Source: Trifolium pratense (Eukaryota > Streptophyta > Magnoliopsida > Fabales > Fabaceae). Taken from it: a stretch of 64,000 nt of DNA. Of the stretch, positions 21,401 through 32,700 are shown in pieces; position 1 is the first letter of the stretch, and every line of letters starts with the position of its first letter. The notes beneath the pieces are model-generated. The model worked only from the letters and a program-made list of their open reading frames with translations, was not told the origin of the DNA and did no database searches. The stretch is taken from assembly GCF_020283565.1 (NCBI RefSeq), contig NC_060059.1, positions 30,926,838-30,990,837 on the forward strand. Direction: 5' to 3'. The translations under genes and the position numbers were made by a program.

Positions 21401-22179
21401 TAACCGAGCTAACATTTTATTATCGAGATACTGAAAACAAAAAAAACAAAAACAACAAGGACAATTTTAAATTTATTAGTTATTTCACTCTTATGTTACA
21501 ATCGAACTATTGCAAGTGAGAGCTACCACATGAAAGATTTTAAATAGCTAGATAAGTTAGATGAGACGACGACAAAATGTACACATATTTATCAAGTGCT
21601 ATGTCTTTATACTATGTTAAGATACAAAAACAAAGTACACTCAAGACAAATATTAAATCACAATAGTGGATGGATTTTTCAACTTCTGGAAAGTGATGCA
21701 AGGAATTGAAAACTTTGCATCCTAGAGTACATAGGTAGCTGGGGATTTCATTTGCATTGTTATCAGAAAAATACCGCAATCACACAGTTAGATATCAGTA
21801 GTCGTTCGATCAACATTAATAGTTTTTTTTTTTTTTAATTTTATCTTTCTGAGTTATCTAATCAAAATTAGACAATATTAAGTGCACGGTTCGATCTAAC
21901 GGTTGTAGAGTTGCCAGTTTTGACGAGTCCACTAGGGATTTCAAATGGAAATTATTTAATTTTTTTTTTTTTGGTTGATGGAAATTATTCTTAATTTACT
22001 ACTGTATTTTTTACATCAGATATCTCTAGTGCATAACTAAAGAATTCATCGAGGTATCTGGGAAATATTTAAGGAGTTGATGTTTTTCAATTTGATGAGT
22101 CTTTTTACATGCACCAGCTAGAGATGGAACCTCTAATTCTAATATACCAAGCATTTAAGAAACACGTCGTCTATGTAAG

Positions 22180-22312
22180 TATAGCTTAGTTGGTAGAAAC
22201 ATTATATGTAATATGCAGGGATATGAGTTCAAATCCTGATACTACTACTTTACTTATTAACCTTAAAATATATATATGAAATTCTAGTCACTAAGCTATT
22301 TGATTAAAAAAA
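22180..22312 (+). mobile_element. tRNA-derived SINE
   Basis: TATAGCTTAGTTGGTAGAA (A box), ATGAGTTCAAATCCT (B box) and the tail AGCTATTTGATTAAAAAAAG. Flanks AAGAAACACGTC and AAGAAGCACATC are a plausible diverged TSD. Tail words recur at 49440-49535 and 42560-42690. Confidence 0.6.
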
Positions 22313-22905
22313 GAAGCACATCTATTTGTTTTGAGTCATAATCTTCGAACTCTCCGAAAAATATAGTATGATATAATTCGGAGTTAAGTCGTAAAATTTA
22401 ACTGATGTTTTTTTTTTTTTTTTGACTAAACTGATGGTTATTCAAAAGGATATTTTGGTTTTGTGTATATGCAGTATAGACAGAGATTTAATTTACAATA
22501 AATAATGAATAAATTGGTTGCAAATTAATAATTCACTTCAACTTGTATTAAAATAAAGGACCAACTATGTTTGTTTTATAGAAGGTACCAACTAACTATG
22601 TTGAAGCAGTGGTTGCTTGCTTGCAGATGAGTATTACTATGAATTTAATAGGAGTAGGCCTCACCAAACCTATCATAGACTTGTGTGATTTTATGTTGTT
22701 AACAATTAAGGTTATATTTCTACTGTAAAATCGGTTGGCAATCACATGGAATGTTTAGTTATAAGCTTCCCATTTGACTAGGACTGACTAGGTATTCTAT
22801 TCGAGGAAAATACTACTTCAGGATTTGGCCAATTGGCCCATTTATCCCTTATTTTCTTAATTTTTTAACAATAAGCTTATTAGCATAAAGTGACCGACAT
22901 ATATA

Positions 22906-23206
22906 CCCTCTTCTATCGATTAGCTTGTACTCTAACTGGATCAGATGTAGATTGATCAGAATTTGGTACCTCCTAGAGAGAGTCCTGCGGCAGTTTGGTT
23001 ATGTCCAAACCAAAGCATCCACATCGCTCTGCTCCTCTTGGTACAAGCCCTCAAGAGATAGACTACCGGTTTGCTCATTTCTTGGATCGGATCTTGACTC
23101 CTCATATGCTAGGAAGTCGTGCTCTCTATCCATGACTCGCTCTACTTATATAACATGGTATAAGAAGATTTCACATCCTCATATGCTAGGAAGTCGTGCG
23201 CTCTAT
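22906..23206 (+). pseudogene. Plant-mobile-domain gene relic
   Basis: The plus strand reads LYSNWIRCRLIRIWYL and VLRQFGYVQT, matching LYSGWIRCGPIKVRYL and VLQQFGYVQT of the gene at 61622-63325. After a frameshift the match resumes with FLDRILTPHMLGSRALYP against YMDRVLTSNMLGRRTTIP. The rest of the gene is absent. A 32-bp block is duplicated at a 77-bp offset (23099-23130 and 23176-23207, one mismatch). An array of TTCGC/GCGAA motifs lies about 640 bp downstream, as at the other locus. Confidence 0.75.
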
Positions 23207-23377
23207 CTTTTTAAAGCAAGTTCGGTAACACACGCAAAAAATAGATTATGCCTAGCGGTGACTGATTTAGGAATTTTAAGTAGTGGAAGCAATATTCTAC
23301 ATTGTATATAATATTAAAATTACATTATTATATAGTTATTTTTAAATTAATTGTGTGACAACTAAAAATAGTAGTTT

Positions 23378-23482
23378 TTTATTAGATGTTAGTGTAAAAC
23401 TACTGACGATGTATGCCCGGAGTTTAATGGACATACACAATCGGTGGTGTAAAGTAGTTTTACATTAACATCCAATAAAAAA
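23378..23482. repeat. Short hairpin MITE
   Basis: TTATTAGATGTTAGTGTAAA on the left is inverted as TTTACATTAACATCCAATAA on the right, with ATGTATGCCC/GGACATACAC in the loop. About 100 bp, no coding. Confidence 0.65.
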
Positions 23483-23846
23483 CCTATTTTTTTTAAGTTA
23501 CACAGTTAATTTCAAAATCTTCAAGAAGGAATTTTATAAAAATTACAATCACGAAAAAGGTCAATAAGGGCCTATTTGAAATCACACAAAAGACCACACC
23601 ACCCATAAATAATTCCCAAACAACTAAAATTCTAGCGGTGTGTACTGTGTAGTGCCCAAAACAAAACCAACTGACAACCTTTAAATCAAAGCTACTACTT
23701 ACTCGTAAACAAACCAATTAAAAACATAACTAGTCAAAATACCCCAAAACTATTTAGCATTACATGGAAAAATATTAGTGCAAGCAGCTGCCCACACAAG
23801 TTGTGAGTGCGTCCGTCCATGCTGTCGAGTTCTGGTTTAGCGTGCG

Positions 23847-23930
23847 TTCGCTACTTAGATAACGAACTACAATAGGTTCACCATATAGACAATAAATAGT
23901 GAAGGTGTTTGTTGGCTATCCAGCGAACCC
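23847..23930 (-). repeat. 30-bp-periodic TTCGC/GCGAA array, copy A
   Basis: Alternating TTCGC-type words (23847, 23877, 23908) and complementary ACGAAC/GTGAAG/GCGAAC words (23862, 23899, 23923) repeat at about 30 bp. On the minus strand one frame gives LYGEPIVVRYLSSER, close to LYREHPLIRYFNGEH in copy B at 61204-61380. Confidence 0.6.
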
Positions 23931-24381
23931 TTCTGTTAAGTACAAATTACAATAATATAAAACATCTCAACTTCTACTAAAATATAACAATAGACCTAAA
24001 TGGAATCCACCACACCCACACACACACCACAAATCTTCAAGTGTCAAATGAAAGAGTTTTGTCTGTAAGTTCCACTTGTTTTTCAACTACTACAGGCTCG
24101 TACTTAGCATGGGAAAGTCTCATTTGAGTGGTCTCCGGTTCGATTAGCCACATCGTTCCCAATTTGGACACAAAAAGTCAATCGTCGATTATCATATCGC
24201 TCTCAACCATGGTGACTAAACAACATCGATGGGATTGATATGAGTAACCGGCGACGGACTGTGTGGCGGTTTACACGAAATGAAGAAAAATTAAAACAGA
24301 AAATGTAAAAAAATAAACTATGATAGAATGGGAGAGAATGAGTTGGTGTGTGAAAAAACAATTGACACAAAGTGGTGTCAA

Positions 24382-24461
24382 TTTATAGAATTCACCATGA
24401 ATTTTGATTGGCTGAAGCTATGATACAATCATACATGTGGCCAATCATATTTGGCCACGTG
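24382..24461 (-). promoter_or_regulatory. Promoter-like block of the array element, copy A
   Basis: On the minus strand: a CACGTG G-box (24456-24461), a CCAAT word (near 24411) and TATAAATT (about 24380-24387). Order and spacing match copy B at 60421-60502. Another TTCGTTCGCCG motif lies behind it at about 24529. Confidence 0.55.
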
Positions 24462-24879
24462 GCAACACAATTTGACTGCATGGAAGAATTTTTATTTTTT
24501 TGTCGACATGCTCGCTACAATGCAAATTTCGTTCGCCGTGTAACCAGTAAACATTTTTTTTCTTCTAATTTTTGCAATTTTACACACTCACCGTCTAAGT
24601 TGTGGAGAATAAAATTAAAAAGTCATGGGGAATGTGAGAAGTTTGGGGCGCCAAAAGAATATCTCAATTATTAAAGTAGATTATGGGCCAACTTATAATT
24701 TTGCCAGCCCTAGATCTTAATAAGCCCACAACTTGTAAATATTTCTATTTTTTTAAAAAAATACTTTGTTTTAGATTTGACAACAATATTAAATAAAGTA
24801 GGTTGACTTTTTCCAAGATTATTATTATCCACTCACATGCATGACACATCAAATGGCCTCAGGTTTGAGTCAGTTGCCT

Positions 24880-25045
24880 CCCCACTTACTTCACTTCAGT
24901 CGGCAACATTCAAACCGTCCAATTAAAATCAAACAGTCCAAATATTAAAATAAAATTTATATTCAAAATTAACCAAAATCTGACTTTAAAATCTCAACCT
25001 TTCAATCCTAATCAAACAGTCCATATCTGCTTGCTGCATGCAGTT
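24880..25045. repeat. Inverted-repeat MITE with ACCGTCCAATTAA core
   Basis: CAAACCGTCCAATTAAAATC and the inverted CCTAATCAAACAGTCCATAT lie in arms ending CAGTTGCC and GCATGCAGTTTG. Same family style as 15367-15537. Confidence 0.45.
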
Positions 25046-25342
25046 TGAAGATACCAAATTCATATCCCATCAAATGCCGGTTGCATGACCGATAAAAAAA
25101 CCTTAATGAGTGTAACTACGTGCACCATCACAATTGGTATCACCACAAACAAGAAGACCTTAAACAAACACAACACATAACCTTGTAGATTTGTCAAACA
25201 CTCAACTTCCAACAAACACAACACATACCCTTCTATACAATAAATTCCTATTACATTAAATGTTTCATTTTTCAAACTTGCTTAACTAGTCATTTATATA
25301 CATAAAGTCCCCACATCTGTTAATTACTTTCTACTGTTACAA

Positions 25343-28257
25343 ATGGCTTTTGCAACTGTCATAACTCTTTTTACTTTTCTTCTTCTTCAACCTCTTTCAG
25401 CTAAAAGTGACTTTCTTTCTCCTTTGCTTTCACCTCTATTTGGTTTGTAACTAACTCTTTCTTTTATACCCTTATTATCTTTTAATTCATTTCTTTATTA
25501 AGATTAAGATTTAAGATACTTTTTTTTATTGATTTTGATTTGTGGGTCTTGTGATTTTATGAAAAATAATCTAAAGGGTCATTTCAAGTTTTTTTTTTTT
25601 TTTTGAATATAATATGTAGTTTGGGATTTTTGAATTAGCCTGTGTCTCTAAAATCACAGTGGATCACCGTGATTCTAGCGTATATATAGTGATACCAAAA
25701 CATAGGCTTAATCTTATATGATGTTTTGATTTTGTTTTGTTATGTTTTGAGTTTTCAGATGATGTGTGCAAAGAAGTGGAATGTGGGAAAGGAAAATGCA
25801 AACCTTCTAAAAATAGTACTTTCCTTTTTGAATGTGAGTGTGATCAAGGTTGGAAGAAAGCTTTTGATTCCAATGATGATGATGGAGGATTGAAGTTTCT
25901 TCCTTGCATCATTCCTAATTGTAAGAACTCTCTATTTCTTGGCTGCTAACAAAAAGTATTCAATATATTATGTTTGTTGTTGTTCTATATATGTTGATTT
26001 AGTTTCTATTTGGATTGACTTATTAGAACTTATCTACTAGCTTAAGAGCTTGTGAAACTGTTTGAGAGAATTTATTGAAACAACTTATAACAAGTCCATA
26101 AAATGTTTTTAGTTTATTTTCAGAAGTTTTTCAGGATAACTTATGAAAACAACTTATAGATAATCACTTATATGATAAGTGGCTATGCTATAAGCGCTTA
26201 ATTCAGCCGATTGATTATCCAAACATGTAATTTTGCAAAGCAAACGCAGTTATGTGGTATGTTTTCTTCTTGTCCGATTACGCTGCATCTGTGTGTGATT
26301 GTAAAGGTCCACAGACCAAAGTACATTTGGTGAAATGTTTAGAACTAAGAAAACAAAGGAGGTGGAAGTTTTACCAAACTGTTCTTGTTTTATGATAGAG
26401 ATTTTCATGTTATGCTTTGGTTAAGATGTTAAATAATACTATATGAAGACAAAATAGGAACTGTTACAAATGCATAATTTTCAGCATGAGTCATATTAAA
26501 ATTTGTAACATGGTTTAATCACATTATAAAGTGTTCAAGTAGAGGATTACTACAGTTATATGATAATCTGTCCAAACTTTAATTTTCTTTTGGAGTCAAA
26601 ATCAAAATTGTAGTTCACTAATCACATTGTTTTTAAAAGTATATAACTTTCTTGACTTTAAGTTCGTGAGTTCTCTTCATGAATATTCGAAGTATATAAC
26701 TTTCGTGGATGCTGAAATGATACCGTTTTTATTTTTTAGGTACATTGGACTACTCTTGCTCCAAAGCTCCTGCCCCTGCTCCAGAAAAAGCAAGACAATC
26801 CAATGAATCAATATTTGATGGTAACCGAAAGATTTAACCATATGCGTCTCAAATTTCTGATTGATGTGTTTTTTTTTTTTTGTGTTATGTTATAGATTCT
26901 TGTTCATATGTTCTTGTAGCTTGCCATTGGGTTGATTGTGGAGGTGGCTCGTGCAAGAAGACATCAACGTTCAGCTATAGTTGCGATTGTGATGCAACCT
27001 ATAACAATCTCCTCAATATCACTACCTTTCCTTGCTTCAGAGAATGTAAGATTACAAGACTCACTAAGTTTAAATCATAGATTTAATTCATATACACTCG
27101 TCAGTGTAATAATCGCTAGATCATTTAAAATGTTTTACTTTAATTCTAACTAGTTCTAAAGTCAAACATACGATTGGTTGTGATTTTCACAGTGTAACAA
27201 AATTAAACAGTACTACAATCATTATTCTATGATTGATTATGATGTGAAAAATATTATGATTTATGTTACATCATATTGTGTGGTAATCCATGAAGCACGG
27301 ACATAGACACGAGACACTGGCACATCGACACCGATAATAATTTGAAAAAATGATATGATTCAATGTAATCATAAGTGTCGGTGTCAGACACTGACGCGTG
27401 TCCAACACCAGGACACACCTATTTTGAGGAGTGTTCGTGCTTCATAGGTGGTAATGTAGTAGAAATTAAATAACTTACTTGAGATTTTAAATTTGTATTG
27501 AAGGTTCTCTTGGCATGGGTTGCTCTGCCCTTGGAATATCGGTGTCAAATTCATCATCATCTTCTCCTCCACCACCAGCATTGAATGATGACAATAAGAA
27601 TGAGGGTAAGGTCACAACTCACAATTGTATGGTTAAGTCAGCAATTCAATTCATAATTTGGTTTTTCCTAAACAAAAGTTTAGCTTCATTAGGTTAGTCT
27701 TTTATTAAGTCATTGCATATATGTTTTAAATTCCAAAATATCAAGAAAAGTTGAACTTCGATTCAGTAAATTAATAAACCTAGCAGGGTACATAATGACT
27801 AAACTGTTGAAATATCAAACTTTTAAACTATTTTGACAGATATATGGATTGTTATCAAAATTACAATTAGATTAGGATTTTTTTTCTAATTTCTCAAGCC
27901 AAAAAACAAACTTGTCGAGCTATCTCGCCATGTTATAACATAATAGAAATCCTATGAAGTACTAACACAAATTAAATACAAACACCGACACGATACTGAC
28001 ACATTGATAATAATTTGAGAAAATGAAAGTGTGATCAAATGTAACTATATGTGTCAATATCAAGTTGGTGTCAGACACCCCGCTTTCAATCTGAAGTGTC
28101 AGTGCTACATTGTATAAATCCTACTCAATATACATCTTCCATGCCATAATATTTAGATTTTTTTTCTTTTGTTTTATCAGCTAGCTCAATTCTACAAGGA
28201 AGTTCCCTTTGGCTGGTCTTGGTGATTATGGTCATGGCAAAGATACAGTTGCAATAG
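25343..28257 (+). CDS. Secreted EGF-like, probably GPI-anchored protein
   Basis: Six exons join in frame to 215 residues: 25343-25442, 25759-25920, 26740-26820, 26920-27045, 27504-27605, 28181-28257. Residues 1-20 form a signal peptide (hydrophobic core FATVITLFTFLLL). Two cysteine-rich EGF-like modules follow: VCKEVECGKGKCKP...FECECDQGW (about 35-85) and CHWVDCGGGSCKK...YSCDCDATYNN (about 116-155), then CSLGMGC. Between and after them are APAPAPEKA and SSSSSPPPP linkers. The C-terminus SSLWLVLVIMVMA preceded by small residues fits a GPI-anchor signal. N-x-S/T sites are present. Plants have a small family of such notch-like EGF proteins of unknown role; a cell-surface function is inferred. 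Exon 4 has a second in-frame acceptor at 26893, which would add nine residues. Confidence 0.82.
27285..27450. repeat. GTGTCGG-type repeat in EGF-gene intron 4
   Basis: GAAGCACGGACATAGACACG on the left is answered by GTGTTCGTGCTTCA on the right, with TCGGTGTCAGACACTGACG between. This is the clearest copy of the family and shows its imperfect terminal inverted repeats. Confidence 0.6.
27965..28115. repeat. GTGTCGG-type repeat in EGF-gene intron 5
   Basis: ACACCGACACGATACTGACA, then TCAAGTTGGTGTCAGACACC and GAAGTGTCAGTGCTACAT; a second copy of the 27285-27450 family in the same gene. Confidence 0.5.
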
Positions 28258-28703
28258 GACAGTTGCTATGGATGGTTTTAGAAGCTTTTCATTCTATGCC
28301 ATTGGTTAGGGACTGGTTTATCACACGATAAATTTAGTCATTATATCTTAGTTTCAAAAGAGATGTTATGGATATGATATGCTTTTTTTTCCTAGCTATT
28401 CTTCATTCAGATTGTAGAATAATTATGTAGAACATTGATGATTGAAGTTGTTACAAATTTTTGTGGTGCCCAATTGTAGCATTTGATTTGATTTGAGAAG
28501 GTTTTATCTTAGGTGCATATAGTGTTTCTCTATGCAAATGGAGCACAGCAGGAATTGTTTTTTAAGAAGCAATGAGAATTTTATAAGCATCAGCAAAGTA
28601 ATTAAGATACAAAACTATGCAAATATAAATTAAAAACCTAAACAAAATGACAAATTATGACCTCCCAATCCATCTATATAAGCTTGCAGATTGTATCAAT
28701 CAA

Positions 28704-28930
28704 TCTACATCCCACAACACTACCACAAACACCTTTTAAGCTCTTCATCACCACTTCAGAATGAACACAAAGTTCAACGGTAGAAAAACCTCTATGACGA
28801 GCAATTTTTTAAACCTTCAAACACACCCCAAAGCTCTGCAACAAACGCATTGCAAGCGCCAAGAAATTTTGCAAATCCACAAATCCAATTACCATTTGCA
28901 CTGTAAATAAGACGACTACCATAGTTTAGA
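28704..28930 (-). pseudogene. LINE RNase H domain relic
   Basis: The minus strand reads NGNWICGFAKFLGACNAF, VAELWGVFEGLK, then after a one-base frameshift IARHRGFSTVELCVHSEVV. This is the RNase H (RVT_3) domain of plant non-LTR retrotransposons, with the AELW segment intact. The frameshift makes it non-functional. No TSD was recognised. Confidence 0.8.
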
Positions 28931-29762
28931 AAATTGAATGAACAATCGATGGTTCGTGTCCAACCGGACTATTATAGAGGTTAAGTGCACCGATTATGTG
29001 GTTTCAAACTGAACCAAATTGTTATTATTAACTGATAATTAGGACTGCTGGAAAAGATAACTGAACCAAATTAAATATTAGGACTATTTAAAAATAAAAA
29101 ACTAAAGTGATTCGTTTGCTGCATAGCTATTTGAGAAATCATATTTGAACTTGTAAGTAAATGAACTTTTAACAAAAAACACAAGAAACTACTAGCGTTC
29201 TGTGAGCGATGCCCATCAAGCAAGCCGAACCCACATCCTCTCCCACAATTCATTTTCACTATCTCTAGTCAACAATTCATTCTCCCTCTTCATTTTGTTC
29301 TCATATTCTTTCCCCCTACACACTCAGTTTTATTGTTACAGAGCTGCACCAAAAAAGGATCCAAACAACCTCAAATCAGGTTTCACATCTGTGGTTGAAG
29401 CTGGTGAAGCTAGTCCATGAAACATAACAAAACTATTAACAAAGTTAACCCACAAAGACTTTTAATTGAAAAATGTTATATATAAATTACAAAGGATCTT
29501 TCTATATCATTCTAAACAACCGGGAACTTAATTAAAAACTTGAGTAAACTATAAGGTCTAACTCATTAACACAATCCTGTCAAATATAAAAACTCATTAA
29601 TTTAACCATAATTAAATGAAAATAACACTAAATATGATCTTTATATTCCATAATGTTAAAGTAAACAATTGCACTCTACCAAAGATCAGGTAGGACATAT
29701 CTACAGAGGTCTTGAAATGGTAGGACATGAAAGGAGTGAAAAATAACAGGCTAAATCAGTAC
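28931..29762. other. Intergenic DNA between EGF and CNOT11 genes
   Basis: The EGF and CNOT11 genes converge here. A 72-residue open frame at 29202-29420 has no domain, is low complexity and is not supported as a gene. Confidence 0.45.
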
Positions 29763-32700
29763 TCATTCCAACGACTTGAGAAGTCTAAATAACGCAGCTG
29801 CCTCTCTAATCCGCGAAAACTCAATGCAAAACGCTTGAACTTCGATGAAAAGATCTTTAACTGCAGGGTAGGATCACCAACAAAAATTAGTGTCTAGATG
29901 CCAAATTCTCATTCCTCCTTTTTATGCATCAGTCAATTAATATACAAAGAGAATACTAACAAATATCCTTCAAATACTAGTAAAAATAGGAATTATCAAT
30001 TAAAATTTTCAAACAACTTGAGTAATGCATTTACACACCCGACGCATTTGTCACCATTCATAATTCATAAATTATATAGAGAAAACTAGCTATTTCCCTG
30101 CAACTTATCTTTATTTCCTCTTTTATTGGGACCCACATAGTCTGCGTCAATAAACAGAAAGGCAACCCCTCGTCTCTCTAAGTTCAGCAATTTATACAAA
30201 TAGAAAATGCCTCCCAATCAAAAGTTTTCAGGCTTCAAGAAAAACTCACCATTAATAATGTTGTTACGAATCAGGCTTTGCAGGAAAACACAAACAAGTC
30301 TCACAAGCCTGTTCTGCATGTATTTATCCTGAGGGAATAAGGTAGAAAGCTGAAGTGTTAATTGCATAAATAGCATGGATACAACGTAGTAAATTTTAAA
30401 TTGCAAAAAAAAAAAATTAATTTTACATTTTTCTAGGGCCATATTATTTTTATTGATACAACATACTAGTGTAATACTAAAAAATAAAAAGGTGCAAGAA
30501 CAAGCATAGAGATTTGAAGGCAAAAACAGTAAAATTAAAATATATAAACCATTTCAAAATGAAACTTATGATGAGATGAAACTTATTTATCCACTTGAAT
30601 GAAATAGTTCCACAAGAAAAATAATTTATTGAATGCCATAAAAATAAGTACAAACTGAAAAATGTTCAATGGTGGCACAACTTTCGCTGGGTTATAGCTT
30701 TTTAAATGACATAAAAATATTGAACATAGGATCTTGCAAATGTTAGGAATAAGAGATCACTAAAAAGTCAAATGGACGGTAGAAAACTAAAAAGCAAAAT
30801 GCAGGGATTGCGGACCATCATTGTACACTGTCATACCCATACCTATGAGGGAAATTTAGGAAAGAGCGCAATTACAACTTATAAGCGCAAATCATGTGCA
30901 AATATGCATGTACATGTACATTTCTCATCCATGGAGATGCATTTTATTCTAGTTCAAGGAATGTTGTGTTGAATTAAAGGGGCTATTCAGAAAGCAGCAA
31001 ATAGATTGGTGGTGGTTTTCTTCAAATTTTAGATCTAACACATTCCCTTAAGGGAAATTACTTTACTTTCCCCCGTCTTTCCAAATTCGCCCATGATCTT
31101 ATATGAATTTTGTATAATCTTACGACTAGTGTTACAGTTGCATGATTTACGATTATACTTCCCGTCTCCGATTTTGTGTAAAATCTAGATTTTAACTACC
31201 ATGCATACTAGAGTGGGACACTCAGAGACCCCATCAACTTAGAGTGCTACAGGAAAAGGGAATCATAAGGTGGTTTGGGAGAGGAACATAGGGGTTGGAG
31301 TGATGATGAGGTCATGGGTTCAACTCCTAAAACTGGCCATTTCAGAAGGAAGAAAAAAAAAACGATATAGCATAAGGCAAACAATTACCTTGATGTTCAC
31401 ACAAGATGATATACAATTAGTTATGTACATGTGAATGAATTCTGACGGCAGTTCAACTGCTGTTGTAAGCCTGTTCACGACTTCCATTGAGTGTAGACTC
31501 ATGTCCATATTGACAAGTACTGTAAAGTATCTGTATCCATAAATAAGCAAATAGAAATAAAGAAAATAATAGTGACCAGGTATTAGTTAAAGACAGATGT
31601 ATGAGGTAAAATGCATACTCTGCTGATATGTCTGGAGATTTTATCAGATTAGTGAGAATTTCAACTGCAATTAGGGGATTGTTTTCGACCAGTTCCTGAG
31701 AGAATAAATGAGAACAAAACATCAAAACCTAACTTTCTCAATGATTCACCATAAAGATTACAAAAACACATACCGGCAATTTTCCTGGAGTCAGTCCGCA
31801 GTGATATACAACATTTGAATCATTTCCAAGCTCCATGAGGAATAGCTGAATTGGGGGCAAAAATCAAAATCATCTTATTCTTAAATGAAGATTTGAGAAA
31901 ATAAATAAGGCGCAAATGTAACTTCTCATACATTCTATGATAGTAAGAAAAGAAGACTCCTTCCTTGGAAACCCAACCAAAATGAGAAAAAATGTTTTCC
32001 TTACAAGTCAATCAGAGGACCATCTTACAATCTCATTAACACAAAGTTGGAGGATACAAGTCTCATATTTCCCAGTAAAAAAAAAAACAATAATTTCAAA
32101 TAATAATCACCTCTTGCTGTCTGGGTGCAAGAGCTCCCTTCAGAGCTTTTGCAATTAAGTCCCTTACTACTGCCCCTCTACTAGTATCAATGCACATACC
32201 ATGGTCCCACATGAGTTCACGGTCACGGTTCTCATTAGAGTATACCATAGATGGAATAGGTTTGCCATTAGGGTTGATCCAAACTAGCTGAAAAGCATAA
32301 ATAGTTAGAATAATTAAGCTCAAAAAATAAAATAAAAACCATTGCAGACACAAATATGCTATACCTCCCCATCAAGTATCGGGAGCCTTGGTGGAAGAGG
32401 CCTAATCCAGTGAGGATTTAATCCTTCCAGTGAAAGATTTGACAATAAGCCAACCACTGCTTCATCTTTATTTCCGGTGCCAATTTTAGGCTTTGTTCCA
32501 GGTCGCCGATCAAACCTGTTAATTAATGTATATATTGATATATTAATAACGCACAGAGAAGATAAATAAAACCATCATTATTATAAAGCACATAATCTTC
32601 GATTTTAAATTCTAAAATAAATATGGGAAGCTATTGAAGAGAGTAAAAAAGTATGAAAATAAATGCTTCATACTCTGATGACTCTATATCACAATTTGGG

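Noticed and set aside
24090..24190. Minus-strand peptide MWLIEPETTQ... as a conserved exon
   Set aside because: The same segment read on the plus strand has a SINE B box (CCGGTTCGATTA); an upstream stop closes the frame.
29202..29420. 72-residue open frame as a small secreted protein
   Set aside because: Low-complexity Ser/Phe-rich sequence with no clear promoter, signal or homologous feature.
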